NCBI GenBank assembly: GCA_024275415.1 | Contig: JAJRZD010000025.1 | Location: 1-64,000, forward strand | Length of the DNA: 64,000 bases | Direction: 5' to 3' | From: an archaeon | GTDB taxonomy: Archaea; Asgardarchaeota; Thorarchaeia; Thorarchaeales; Thorarchaeaceae | Part shown: positions 9,662 through 19,375 of the stretch, piece by piece | How positions within the stretch are numbered: position 1 is the stretch's first letter | How the letters are laid out: each line of letters begins with the position of its first letter | Made by a program: the position numbers and the translations under genes | The notes under the pieces: model-generated | Told to the model about the DNA's origin: nothing | Database searches by the model: none | What the model saw: only the letters and a program-made list of their open reading frames with translations

Positions 9662-10931
9662 GTCCTAGCGTTTCCTCGAGATGATCCCTCATCCGTTTGT
9701 GCAACGGCTCAAGAAGTGGGGCTTCGTCCAATTTCGCCCCCATTTCTATTCTTTTGTGAATTTGGTAGCCGATTCGAGCACCCATACGAGAAGTGATGAC
9801 CTGCCCACCAATCAATGTCCCGTCTGAACTTGTGACTAGTGCGATTTTTGTGAACTCAGCGGGATCCTCAATGTAAAGCACATTGGCATCGATGCCAAGA
9901 TCCTCTGCAATCACAGAAGAAATGCCAACACAAACAATATCCGTATCGAATATCCTATCATACTGGAACCTTATTGAAACGTCATCATAGACTTTCTTGC
10001 CCCCAACTGCTGCCACACCAGCCTGACGGCCTGCTCTGGCTGCGACACTCCCGATTGGCATTAGGACAGGCTTCCCAGTAAGTCGATCGTGCATCTCGAT
10101 ACAATCACCAACAGAGTAGATGCCGTCCTTCGATGTTTCCAAAAGGGTGCCTACTTTGACACCACCAAGACCACCAATCTCAAGACCCATTGACTGTGCG
10201 AGTTGCACATCGGGCTTGACACCTGTCATGAAGAGAACAGCATCAGCATCGTAGGTCTGACCATTCAATTTAACCCCTTGGACTTTGGTTTCACCAAGTA
10301 CCTCGTCGGGAGAAACTCCGGAGTGCACGATTAATCGTTGGGACAAACGAGAAAGTAGCTCGTCGCTCATCGGTTCTTAAAGCAGACGACGCATCAAGCG
10401 AGACCTTACGACAAGATGCACTTCCTTGCCCATGTGCAGCAGTCGCTCAGCCACTTCCAGCCCGCTAAACCCAGCTCCGATAACGAATATCCGATCCATG
10501 CTTTCCAATTGCTCACCGATACGGGAGGTGTCGCTCATGTCCTGAATCGTGAAGACTCCTTCGAGGGCAGCCCCTTTGATTGAGGGGATTGCAGGGACGC
10601 CTCCAGTTGCCAGAATGAGCTTGTCGAACGAGTCATCAGTCACAGATCCTCCGACCTCCACCTTCAACATTTTGGTGGAAGTGTCGATAGAAACCACCTG
10701 TGCCTCATTGATGACTACGATGCCTTTCTCTTTCAGTCGAGCAACAGACCAGTCAGAAATCATCAGGTCTTTAGTCGTAGGATGTTCCAGAGCTAGTGAT
10801 GCGCCTGGCTTCCTATGAGCATCAAGAGATTCCCTTGTATAGATCACAACATCAGTATTCCTATCAAAGGTCTTTGCAGCAACAGCTGCTGACACACCAC
10901 CAGGTCCATATCCAATGATAACTAGTCGCAT
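9651..10931 (-). pseudogene. FAD/NAD(P)-dependent disulfide-reductase-like flavoprotein (NADH oxidase/CoA-disulfide reductase type), interrupted by in-frame TAA
   Basis: The two halves lie in one frame. The first (10931-10377) has the FAD Rossmann motif GYGPGG and the NAD-binding motif (IFVIGAGFSGLEVAERLL). The second (10370-9651) has the FAD-contacting segment (IYSVGDC) and the dimerisation domain. A TAA at 10379-10377 sits inside the NAD domain (RSRLMRRLL-stop-EPMSDELLSRL), so neither half would fold alone; no ribosome binding site precedes the second ATG. Without the stop the protein would be about 426 residues, the normal family length. The redox cysteine expected near residue 42 is absent (RKPGASLALEH). 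The start at 10931 follows GAGGTG inside the end of the upstream subtilase gene, implying co-transcription. A real mutation, an assembly error or readthrough are all possible. Confidence 0.8.
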
Positions 10932-10932
10932 C

Positions 10933-13900
10933 CTATGACACCTCACTGAATCGGGTCTTCCGTAGGTAGAGCAGTACTACTCCCGCCACAAGACCAATAC
11001 CCCCTATAAGGATTACATAGGAGTAGTCTTCAGCAATGGTCAGTTGTCCGAGCAGGAGTGAAACCTCTTCACCGCCAATGGATATTGCCACCGCATACAC
11101 ATCATAGACCCCAGAGGTCATACCCGATGGAGAGATGTCAAATTGGTATTCGCCATTATCCCCGGACAGGGTAATATTGAACATTAATCCATAAGATAGT
11201 TGAAGTGACAGCCGCACCTCAGCCGCGAGTAGGTGACCTTCTACTGTGACATTACCCGTGATGCGCTCTGAAACAAGCCACCCTATACGGACTACACTCT
11301 GGTCAAGATGGCCCTCGACAATCCTCAGTTCCACTGAGCCACCACCAGAGAGAATCACTGGAAGAAATGTCAAATCGTGGGTCCCGTCTGTAAGCATAAT
11401 CATCAGGGAAAGTGTCCCCAGAGATGAGAACTCTGATGTATCAACTTGAGTCTGTATTGAAAGAAGGGCAGATTTGGTAGTTGAGTTTAGCACAGTCAAA
11501 CTTCCGTCAATGACATCAAACTGGACGCTTAGCTGATTTGAGGTGGTATCCTTGTCAGAGAGTCGGAGATTGAAAGTATAAAGCTCATCAGAGGACTCCA
11601 TGTCCAATGTTTCGATCAGCGGAGCCCACTGGTCAGTCAACTGAACAGTAGAGGTTTCATCAACAGTTGTATTCGTGGCATTCCCTGTGAAGAATTCAAT
11701 TCGTCCAAAGTCAGTCCCCAAATCGTGTTCTATAGCAACATAGACGAAATTCGAGGAGTTGCTCCAACTTGTGGTTCCAGCAGCGACATACATGCCACCT
11801 TGCCAAGTGTATATATTTGCAACATTGTTACTGATGTTTACCTTCATATCGACTCCTAAAAGACCCGTGGACATGGAATTGTCTGTGTCCCAGTTCAATG
11901 TAATGACATTGGTTCCAGAATAGTCAGGAGAACCACGAAGACCAACTCGAAACCATGTCGTTTCATTTGTCAGATATACACTGACATTCAGGATGTCTAG
12001 TCCAGAATCAACACTCGGATCTGTGACATCGACCGCATTATAGGGTATTCCGTTCCACGCAGGAAAGCCTGTTGGAGAAAGCACATGCTGTACAGACCAG
12101 ACAGGATTCACAAAGCCAAACCCGAAAGAAGGAGAGGGGGTTTCATAATGACCATCAACACCACCAGACCCTTGAAGAAGGGCAGATAATGTCCGCCATC
12201 CATCGGTATCCTCAGATGCGTCTCTTATGAGCGCGACGACACCTGCTGCATGAGGAGCAGCCATACTTGTTCCAGATCGAGTGGCCCACAGCGAGGTGAC
12301 ACTATTGCGTGCTGCCCTAATTGCATCCCCGGGAGCGCTGACAACGGGTTTAGGAATCCCATCGATTCTGGGGCCTATACTTGAGGTGGAACTAAGCCCT
12401 AGTGTGACCTCATTGTAAGCTGTGACAGTGATGCCGATATCAGCTGTGCCTGGCGAGCTGATAGTATGAGAGAAGTCAAGCTTGCTGGTGAATTTCAAGT
12501 TCAGTCCCGCCCAGTTATTGTCCCATGCATACGCGTGGATTGTGATATCATCGCCTTCAGGATTTGAAACAGTAAGAGTCCAGCTGCCCATATCCCAGAA
12601 ATGATCCTGCGCGGACACCTGAACAATGACCCTGTTCATGCCCTTGATACTTCGGTCGGGGAAAACATAAGCCGAGATATTGTCGTGTTCTAGGACAAAT
12701 GGATTCGAAACAATCTCGTTGAAGGCTCCAAGGTCAATCTTTTCGTCAGAGTTCGGCGGAGTAAGAATCACATGTTCATCGTCATCCTCACTCTGCCATA
12801 GGACGTTTAGGAACGAGTAATCAGGAGGGTTGCTGACAGCCAAAAGGGCACTCTCTTCGCCACCGGAGGGGACGTTGAAGCTTGCATGCTTAGGACGACC
12901 GCCAAGATTCCCTGCGGCAAGTGTCGAAAGCACTCCGGATTGCATGAAGACCTCAGTAATCGCAAGATCCTCGTAGTCGGTTCCGTCAAGAAAACCGAGA
13001 TAGCTTGAGAATGACATGTTTATCACATCTGCGTCATTCTCAGCAGCGAATGCGATCCCATCGAGCACATCCTCCGAGCTGAGAGAACTTTTGATGATGA
13101 TAAGGTCTGCTCCTGGGGCCACACCCACATAATCAGTCATCCCAATCTGCCCTCCAGCAATGATGGACGCTACATGAGTCCCATGTCCATTAGTATCGAC
13201 AACAGATATGGCGTCAGTGAGGTTCACTCCTCTGACATAGACCTTTGATGTTATCTGGTCGTAGAGGATGGCAACCTTCGATTCACCCAGGATGACGACC
13301 TTCTCGCTGTTCAGATCGATGAGCCCGTTATCATCAGCATCGACTCCTCCAAGCCACCTCTCACCAGCAGCGAAATCGAACCTGCCATTATCATTCAAGT
13401 CAATGAACATATAGTCTTCGCCATAATCAATTAATGCACCGCCTTGCCCTGTGATTGTGGCAATTGGGCCCTCATCGGAATCAGCAATCGAATCGTTGTC
13501 GATGTCTATATAGAAGTCCGAGCCATCGAAAACGACAGCGAATGGATCTGAGGATTTCCTCCACAATGACGGGTGTAACCATGATGCCCCGGTGTCGATA
13601 ACTGCAACACGGGTGCCAGAGCCATCTATCCCTTTGCCATCGTCTTCCAGATCATTCCAGACTTCAGGCGCTTTGATTGCAGGCACAGATGATGCTATGG
13701 ATGGAAAGAACTGCTTTGATCCTGACGATGCCTGTATCAGTCCAACCCTGTCAAGCTCTTCAAGGGCGATAACATCGGACACCTTGACAAGATAGATGCC
13801 ACCTATATGCACTGGTTGTCCCCCCCGTTTCTTGAACTCGATCCCTAGTGACTCTGCATATTGAATTTCAGCAGGAGTGAGTTGTGCGTGAAAGCGGAGG

Positions 13901-14109
13901 ATAGCACTGGCTCCGTAGTCAGATGCCAATCTAGACCCCGCAAGCGGAGTGTCGTCTAGATTCCGAATCTCCATCTTTAGTTGGGATTCTATCATCGGAC
14001 GTTGATACCTGTCATCCGTCAGCGTTGCGTGGCCGGAATTAATAGAGATTATCGCAGGAACGTGCAATGTAGAAAGAACCAGAATGAACACAAGGAGTCG
14101 TCTATACAT
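10933..14109 (-). CDS. Secreted, membrane-anchored S8 subtilase with acidic calcium-binding-like insertion
   Basis: The 1,058-residue product has a signal peptide (MYRRLLVFILVLSTLHVPAI) and a propeptide-like region. The triad is Asp172 (AVIDTGASWLHP), His309 (DTNGHGTHVAS) and Ser near 614 (RSGTSMAAPHAAG), with oxyanion Asn in STLAAGNLGG. Between Asp and His are about 135 residues with several D-x-D/N-x-D/N loops (DIDNDSIADSDEG, DLNDNGRFDF, DADDNGLIDLN), which resemble EF-hand-like calcium sites. A long beta-rich tail follows, then a single membrane helix (YVILIGGIGLVAGVVLLYL) and a short basic tail. Function is extracellular proteolysis. Its TAG ends one base before the ATG of the downstream flavoprotein pseudogene. 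Confidence 0.93.
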   Translation of the reverse strand: MYRRLLVFILVLSTLHVPAIISINSGHATLTDDRYQRPMIESQLKMEIRNLDDTPLAGSRLASDYGASAILRFHAQLTPAEIQYAESLGIEFKKRGGQPVHIGGIYLVKVSDVIALEELDRVGLIQASSGSKQFFPSIASSVPAIKAPEVWNDLEDDGKGIDGSGTRVAVIDTGASWLHPSLWRKSSDPFAVVFDGSDFYIDIDNDSIADSDEGPIATITGQGGALIDYGEDYMFIDLNDNGRFDFAAGERWLGGVDADDNGLIDLNSEKVVILGESKVAILYDQITSKVYVRGVNLTDAISVVDTNGHGTHVASIIAGGQIGMTDYVGVAPGADLIIIKSSLSSEDVLDGIAFAAENDADVINMSFSSYLGFLDGTDYEDLAITEVFMQSGVLSTLAAGNLGGRPKHASFNVPSGGEESALLAVSNPPDYSFLNVLWQSEDDDEHVILTPPNSDEKIDLGAFNEIVSNPFVLEHDNISAYVFPDRSIKGMNRVIVQVSAQDHFWDMGSWTLTVSNPEGDDITIHAYAWDNNWAGLNLKFTSKLDFSHTISSPGTADIGITVTAYNEVTLGLSSTSSIGPRIDGIPKPVVSAPGDAIRAARNSVTSLWATRSGTSMAAPHAAGVVALIRDASEDTDGWRTLSALLQGSGGVDGHYETPSPSFGFGFVNPVWSVQHVLSPTGFPAWNGIPYNAVDVTDPSVDSGLDILNVSVYLTNETTWFRVGLRGSPDYSGTNVITLNWDTDNSMSTGLLGVDMKVNISNNVANIYTWQGGMYVAAGTTSWSNSSNFVYVAIEHDLGTDFGRIEFFTGNATNTTVDETSTVQLTDQWAPLIETLDMESSDELYTFNLRLSDKDTTSNQLSVQFDVIDGSLTVLNSTTKSALLSIQTQVDTSEFSSLGTLSLMIMLTDGTHDLTFLPVILSGGGSVELRIVEGHLDQSVVRIGWLVSERITGNVTVEGHLLAAEVRLSLQLSYGLMFNITLSGDNGEYQFDISPSGMTSGVYDVYAVAISIGGEEVSLLLGQLTIAEDYSYVILIGGIGLVAGVVLLYLRKTRFSEVS

Positions 14110-14295
14110 GATATGGCCTCAGATGCAATTTCTTGAACTATCTGTTTCACAGATATGCTTTCTGCCTGAAAACTTTAGAAAAAGGATGCGGTATCCATGA
14201 TTTCTCACAGTGTACTCATTGGATAGAGATCATCTGAAACACAGTATCAAGAGGTCACGACAGAAAATACATCATATCCTGCACCACCCAATACG

Positions 14296-14307
14296 CATTT
14301 ATGTATG
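14296..14307 (+). promoter_or_regulatory. TATA-like box for the TPR protein gene
   Basis: The sequence CATTTATGTATG is centred 30 nt before the ATG at 14332, which fits a leaderless or very short-leader archaeal transcript. No ribosome binding site is seen before that ATG, consistent with this. Confidence 0.5.
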
Positions 14308-14331
14308 GCAGAGTAATGAATTGTCTGAATC

Positions 14332-16353
14332 ATGATTGATGTTCCCCCCGAGTTCATAGGTTTCAAGGATTGTCCCAGCATACCTTGGGATGAGATATCC
14401 AGACGGATAAAAACAAAGAAACAAACCGAGCAGAAGTACTTTGAGGCTTTTACAGATGCCGCCATAGATATCGCAACTCGTGAATGCATGAACGACTCAC
14501 CAGAAGAGGATATCTTGGTCTTTGGTCTACAAGCATGTCTAACAAGAGGTAGGCTTGCCGAAGCGCTTTTCATCTCTACAGGATCCGGTATCGTCAGAAT
14601 CCTGAGCCTTCGAGGTATCGTGCTTTTCATATTGTCCGATACTGATGGGCTGAGGGATGTGTTGAAGAAAATGGAGGAACTGATCACCGATGAGTCACCC
14701 CCAGCAGATAGAGTCAGATTAAGCACGGTCAAAGTGCTTCTTGCCGCAGCAGAAAAAGATACGAGCGTCATCATTGCAGTCATGGAGTTTGACAATCTAT
14801 TAGAAACCCATCCTGAACAAGTCGAGAACCCATTGACGGAAACCATGTTCACACTGTATGTCATTGGGGATTTGCTTAGAATGGTCGGGCAGGCATCACG
14901 GGCGACTCGCATCAATGATACACTACAGGAGATGGCACTAAAGGGAAATCATCGGATGTTTCTCGCACTGTCAGAGAATCTAAGGGGGAACATATGCAAC
15001 ATCATGGGAGAAATGCAAGAGGCCGAGAAACATTATCTCAAAATAAAAGAGATAAGTGAGGCACTATGCTTCAATTTAGGACTGGGAATTGCATACAACA
15101 ATCTTGGGACAATACGGCATTTTGGGCTAAACCTAGAGGAAGCAATGGAGTTCTATCGAAAAGCCTACGAAACAATGGATATGGATGCCGCAAAAACAGC
15201 ACCCTTAGCTAACCTTGGAGAAATTGCTGTCACACTGGGCAGATTTGAAGAGGCGGAGCGGTTTCTGACGGAGGCTATCAGGATAGAGGAGAAAACGAAC
15301 TTTGGTACAATCGAAGCATATGCATGGTATGTAATCCTACTAGCTCGCACTGGTCGTGAGAAGGAGGCAAGGAAATTCCTCAAGATTACCAGAGATAGGA
15401 CTGCAAGGACTGAGAAGCCACTTCACAATGGGGCGTACCTGATAGCAAAAGCATCAGTTGATGTTGCAGGCAAGAAATGGAAGACTGCAATAAAGAACTT
15501 CGAGGAGGCCTTACGTATTGCTCGCGACAACAACCTATTCGAGATATTGATCCGAAGCGAGCTGTTCCTCGTGCAAACGCATATGAAGGTGTATGAGCAC
15601 GAAGCAGTAGAGGAGGAGCTTGAAAGGGCTGTCTATCACCTCAACGACTTGATTCAGATTGCAAAGGAGCAAGGGCTACAGCACCTTTATGCGGAGTCAC
15701 TGCTTTTGAGAAGTGATATCTTCCGTATGGCAGGAAGGAAATTGGAAGCAAAGGGGGATGCGGAGAGGGCAAAAAGTATTGCGTCGTATATCGAAGATGA
15801 TAGACTCATAGAACAGGCTGAGAACAGATTGAGCCTTATTAGTGGAAGGAGAGTTGCTCCAAAAGCAGGAATCGAGCTATCCGAGAAAATGCATCGTGTC
15901 GCTGCTTTCCGGCCCACAGGACAGTTGAAGCAGGTGCCACGACCTGACCTGTATATCTTGCTCACCCTCAGCAGAAACTCGGGTCTCTCTGAGTATGTGT
16001 ATAAATTCGACTCGGACATAGATATGGACAGTGGACTGATCAGCGGGTTCGTTTCTGCAATCACTACCTTCTCTAGTGAAGTAATGGGAAAGATAGGGAT
16101 GCTTCGGTCAATCAATCATGAGGGGTTCACTCTCATGATGGAGCACACAAAAAATAGAATCATCACGCTAATTGCAGAAGAAGAATCATTTGATATCCGA
16201 TACCTCTTGCGAGAGTTTGCTAGTACATTTCAAGAGAAATATCCCGAAGTCATACTGGAAGGGATTGGAGAGGACACATTCCGATGGGCTGACGAATTCG
16301 TTCAGGAACTCTTCTCGTCAGGTAGTGATTCTAGCGAGAGTCTGGCACTCTAA
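14332..16353 (+). CDS. TPR-repeat protein with a possible longin/roadblock-like C-terminal domain
   Basis: The 673-residue soluble protein has at least five helix-turn-helix repeats of TPR type between about residues 170 and 480 (for example AYNNLGTIRHFGLNLEEAME and ANLGEIAVTLGRFEEAERFL). After a linker near 520-540 comes a compact alpha/beta domain (about 540-660) beginning DLYILLTLSRNSGL and including LISGFVSAITTFSSEVMG, then beta strands (FTLMMEHTKNRIITLIAEEE) and a final helix. That strand-helix layout resembles the longin/roadblock-like modules common in Asgard archaea, but this is by eye only. It probably serves as a protein-interaction scaffold. It converges on the next gene with a 4-bp overlap of stop codons (CTAA). 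Confidence 0.82.
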   Translation: MIDVPPEFIGFKDCPSIPWDEISRRIKTKKQTEQKYFEAFTDAAIDIATRECMNDSPEEDILVFGLQACLTRGRLAEALFISTGSGIVRILSLRGIVLFILSDTDGLRDVLKKMEELITDESPPADRVRLSTVKVLLAAAEKDTSVIIAVMEFDNLLETHPEQVENPLTETMFTLYVIGDLLRMVGQASRATRINDTLQEMALKGNHRMFLALSENLRGNICNIMGEMQEAEKHYLKIKEISEALCFNLGLGIAYNNLGTIRHFGLNLEEAMEFYRKAYETMDMDAAKTAPLANLGEIAVTLGRFEEAERFLTEAIRIEEKTNFGTIEAYAWYVILLARTGREKEARKFLKITRDRTARTEKPLHNGAYLIAKASVDVAGKKWKTAIKNFEEALRIARDNNLFEILIRSELFLVQTHMKVYEHEAVEEELERAVYHLNDLIQIAKEQGLQHLYAESLLLRSDIFRMAGRKLEAKGDAERAKSIASYIEDDRLIEQAENRLSLISGRRVAPKAGIELSEKMHRVAAFRPTGQLKQVPRPDLYILLTLSRNSGLSEYVYKFDSDIDMDSGLISGFVSAITTFSSEVMGKIGMLRSINHEGFTLMMEHTKNRIITLIAEEESFDIRYLLREFASTFQEKYPEVILEGIGEDTFRWADEFVQELFSSGSDSSESLAL

Positions 16354-18014
16354 TTGTCAATATGAAATGGTTCTTCAAATCGAACCAGTCTTCTAGGAGA
16401 ATTCACTTCACACACAGTCCATATTGAAACCTCAGTACCATGGATTGCTTTGTACAGATGGCTGTTCCAAATAGATGGCGCGGATACAAGTGCGAACGAA
16501 TTCACATCGCCTTCGAATACGGTCGCCTCAAGCACATGCGGAATAACCCGGTCTAGGATAGTGGAGGCATCCCCACGAACAAGGAGATTAGGCTCTATAC
16601 CGATATGGTTGAAGGAGGGGACGATGCTCACACAGTTGGATTTAACCAAGGACTCGATACGGTGGGGCGAACCGACAAGTGTGTCAAACAGGATTTGAGA
16701 GCGACCTAGTGACAATCGTTCGAGGACTGCACGATCTCCATTATTCAGAGAGAGGTTCTTGAGGGCGATTGTGGATCTGAATTCATAATTCCCCGCTGTT
16801 GATTGGCCAAGTTTGTTCAAAGCCCACTGAATGACACTCTTTCCCCCTGAGATTATACCCCCTGTTTTGGGGACTACATCTGCAAGTTGCAGGTAATAAT
16901 GGATGGTCTCGATTGTTTCTCCTTCATCTGTGCCAACCATAAAGGATAGCCTTCGAGCTCCTTCGTGATATCCCACCGATAACCATTCTGAGGCCAACGA
17001 ATGTGTTTCCGCTATATGCATCTTCAATTCGATTCCCAATGGCACTACATTACACAGAACACGTGGCTGGAGATGTATCATATCTAGCTTGTGTCTGTTA
17101 GAAAGGAGTTTACGTGGCTTTCCAAGATCTTTGTAGAATCCCTGAATGGTGTGCCACGACTCGGTGCCCAGACTTACTTCGTGGTATTGATGGAGGATTC
17201 TCATCGAATCATACCACTGCGCTGCTGTGCAATCCACCGGGGCATCCCGAATAACCTGAAGTACTCTGGAGATTCCAACTTGACCGTAGGTATCCCTGTG
17301 ATGTACAAGATGTAAGCCCATCGAGTCCCAATGAGAGTCTTTGCTTCGCTTGGCCCAATCCTTATCCCACACGTCGCGAGATTTGCCCTTCAAGAGGTAA
17401 AACACCACGGCATTAGCAATGCACTGTGAGAACTCCAATCTTGCCTTGTCCGTTTCAAGATGACACAAGAATGCAGTCCTCAAAGCGAGAGGTTCGAGAT
17501 TCTCTGATTTCAGGGCGTCTTCACGGAAGATGAAAGCTCCATCGGGCTCAATTGTCATATCAAAAAGCTGGGACGATTGGGACTCGACGTTCTTTGAAAC
17601 ATAAATGGTAGGGAACCTTGGCTCTTTCTCTGTAAGAAACCTTGCCACGCGTTTTAGGGCTTTTGCGATAGCGGTTCGAACCTCCTCGGTCGCCTCCATA
17701 CGGAGTTCCAATTCTGTAGGTGGAGTGGGTCGCTCAAATTTTCTCAGGAGCTTGGACTTGCTGCGGACTTTAGTGTATTGTTCCCGAGAGATGTTCTCTC
17801 CTACTAGCATCACTGCATTCACATTGAAGAGATATACCCTAACACCATCAGACCTGACCACAGCAACAATGAAAGTCACACCTTTCAGCTTTGACCAGTA
17901 TTTTCGAATCGTGGATGCTTTGACCCGTAACACTTCCACAGCATCAGGGCTTGTTTCTCGAAATTGTTTCTCTCCGAAATCAGCAAGCACCTTTGGGATC
18001 TTTCGAGCGCTCAT
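16350..18014 (-). CDS. Unrecognised 554-residue soluble protein
   Basis: The ATG at 18014 starts MSARKIPKVLADFGEKQFRE. There is no signal peptide or membrane helix. The N-terminal part (about 30-85) looks like a small alpha/beta domain with strong strands (VTFIVAVVRSDGVRVYLFN). The middle is mostly helical with Trp/His-rich segments (DSHWDSMGLHLVHHRDTYG). The C-terminal half has alternating strands. I see no P-loop, no zinc cluster and no obvious catalytic motif. It converges on the TPR gene with shared stop codons, and it is divergent from a 52-residue membrane protein gene. Codon use looks like that of its neighbours, so it does not appear recently acquired. Confidence 0.75.
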   Translation of the reverse strand: MSARKIPKVLADFGEKQFRETSPDAVEVLRVKASTIRKYWSKLKGVTFIVAVVRSDGVRVYLFNVNAVMLVGENISREQYTKVRSKSKLLRKFERPTPPTELELRMEATEEVRTAIAKALKRVARFLTEKEPRFPTIYVSKNVESQSSQLFDMTIEPDGAFIFREDALKSENLEPLALRTAFLCHLETDKARLEFSQCIANAVVFYLLKGKSRDVWDKDWAKRSKDSHWDSMGLHLVHHRDTYGQVGISRVLQVIRDAPVDCTAAQWYDSMRILHQYHEVSLGTESWHTIQGFYKDLGKPRKLLSNRHKLDMIHLQPRVLCNVVPLGIELKMHIAETHSLASEWLSVGYHEGARRLSFMVGTDEGETIETIHYYLQLADVVPKTGGIISGGKSVIQWALNKLGQSTAGNYEFRSTIALKNLSLNNGDRAVLERLSLGRSQILFDTLVGSPHRIESLVKSNCVSIVPSFNHIGIEPNLLVRGDASTILDRVIPHVLEATVFEGDVNSFALVSAPSIWNSHLYKAIHGTEVSIWTVCEVNSPRRLVRFEEPFHIDN

Positions 18015-18138
18015 TCAGGTGGACTCCTCTCAATCTAGAGAATTTTGATTGTTCAGATAAATTGCACGCACAGGCACAGAGATGCGGTAGTCAATAGCCT
18101 TAATAAAACTCGGAAGGCTTGCACTAAGGGAATTCACG

Positions 18139-18297
18139 ATGCAAAACGATTCGCTCATGTTCATCCTAATCTGGTGGGTCGTCCCACTAGCAATCATCTT
18201 TGGTCGAGCTGCTCTGCAGGGCTACCGGACACGCCAGAAAAGACTCGCACTAAGAGAGCTTGAGGAGCGAGTCACTCCGTTTACTCAAGACCTCTAA
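18139..18297 (+). CDS. Small single-pass membrane protein, 52 residues
   Basis: The frame runs from ATG 18139 to TAA 18297 and encodes an N-terminal hydrophobic helix (about residues 6-26, MFILIWWVVPLAIIF) followed by a basic then mixed-charge helix (TRQKRLALRELEERV). AAGGG (18126-18130) lies eight nt before the ATG, and a TATA-like CCTTAATAAAAC (18099-18110) lies about 35 nt before it. The positively charged side follows the helix, so the tail should be cytoplasmic. It ends five bp before the stop of the convergent gene. Function is unknown; promoter, ribosome site and membrane topology together support a real gene. Confidence 0.6.
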   Translation: MQNDSLMFILIWWVVPLAIIFGRAALQGYRTRQKRLALRELEERVTPFTQDL

Positions 18298-18302
18298 GGT
18301 TC

Positions 18303-18782
18303 TCATGCGACTTCGTGGGCAGCCGACTCCAGTGCTTCGTACTTTGGAAGCAGGATGTCACGTGTGGGTGCACTGTTCATCACAACATCGAGAACTTCTT
18401 CGTTTCTCATGAGGATGCATCCGAGGAACTCGTATTCGAATTTGTCCAAACGGATATTGACACCCCGTCTAGGAATCTGGGTAAGAAGGAGAATAATTGA
18501 GAAGTTCCCGCGTGGCAGTTGATTCAGGATCCCTCGTTTCATATCAGGTTCCAAGTTGTCTTCCAGTTTTCGAGTCATCATGCCCCGCTCAATAAAATTA
18601 TAGCGAATTCGTTCGAAATCACCACTAGAGCTTTTCTTCGGCCTGATGAAAGAGATTGAATAACCCAATCGTTTCAATGAGTTATATCCGATCAGAGTTC
18701 TGAATAATGGGGGGCTTAAAGGCTCAAGTTCCACTTTCCTGAGTTCTATTATTTCCCCATTCCGTCGTACCTTAAGGTTCAC
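18303..18782 (-). CDS. Unrecognised soluble protein, about 159 residues
   Basis: The product begins MNLKVRRNGEIIELRKVELE from a GTG at 18782, which lies eight nt after GGGAG; an in-frame GTG at 18791 touches that site and is less likely. The sequence is beta-rich at the N-terminus and has a basic centre (FIRPKKSSSGDFERIRYNFI), then strands (FSIILLLTQIPRRGVNIRL). There are no metal or nucleotide motifs. It lies upstream of nothing obvious on its strand, with the ogt gene about 70 bp further up, so it may be its own unit. Confidence 0.62.
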   Translation of the reverse strand: MNLKVRRNGEIIELRKVELEPLSPPLFRTLIGYNSLKRLGYSISFIRPKKSSSGDFERIRYNFIERGMMTRKLEDNLEPDMKRGILNQLPRGNFSIILLLTQIPRRGVNIRLDKFEYEFLGCILMRNEEVLDVVMNSAPTRDILLPKYEALESAAHEVA

Positions 18783-18854
18783 CAACTTCACTCCCTATAG
18801 GTGTAGGTCCCATCCGGTTTCATGTGCGGTCTTGAATTAAAGGGTTCTGAGAAA

Positions 18855-19364
18855 TTACTCCGCTAATACGCATTCCGCATGCAAAATTGCCTTCTTGGTG
18901 GCTATTCCGCACCCAGCACCATATCCTCCCAGTCCCTTTGCACCAACAACACGATGACATGGTATCAATGGGGGGAACCGGTTAGACGCCATCACATTGC
19001 CCACGAATCGGGCAGCATTAGGGATTCCGGCAGACTTTGCGACCTCACCATAGGTTCGAGTTTCACCTATCGGAATCTCTAGTGTTGCTTTCAGGACTTT
19101 GACCTGCTTCTCAGTCAGGCCTGAGAAATCAAAGGACAGCGAATCCATGTCCACAGACTTCCCTTTGATGACATCGAAGACAGATTTGAGGACACACATA
19201 TCTTCCGGACGCTCGTCCTTTATTATGCCCACACCGCCAACTGATTCGATTGCTTGCTTCTCTGTAGTCGCAGGCAGATTCACAGAGTATATGCCCTTTG
19301 CTGTGAACACGCCTGCAACAAAGAGAGAGTCTTGTCGTAGAACGGCAAGTCTTGTGTCTTCCAT
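18855..19364 (-). CDS. ogt: Methylated-DNA--protein-cysteine methyltransferase
   Basis: The 169-residue protein carries the active-site motif PCHRV (in FPPLIPCHRVVGAKGLGGYG), whose Cys accepts the alkyl group from O6-alkylguanine in a suicide reaction. The helix-turn-helix region before it (RTYGEVAKSAGIPNAARFVG) contains the Arg finger-like segment and the conserved Tyr used for base flipping. The N-terminal about 75 residues form the usual variable domain. Length is normal for the family. Its ATG is 11 bp after the stop of the alpha/alpha-toroid gene, so the two are probably co-transcribed. Confidence 0.95.
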   Translation of the reverse strand: MEDTRLAVLRQDSLFVAGVFTAKGIYSVNLPATTEKQAIESVGGVGIIKDERPEDMCVLKSVFDVIKGKSVDMDSLSFDFSGLTEKQVKVLKATLEIPIGETRTYGEVAKSAGIPNAARFVGNVMASNRFPPLIPCHRVVGAKGLGGYGAGCGIATKKAILHAECVLAE

Positions 19365-19375
19365 CCCATTTCATC

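Noticed and set aside
14247-14915. 222-codon minus-strand frame over the start of the TPR gene
   Set aside because: It is antisense to a well-formed TPR protein, covers its promoter and is rich in Ser/Met/Thr in the manner of shadow frames.
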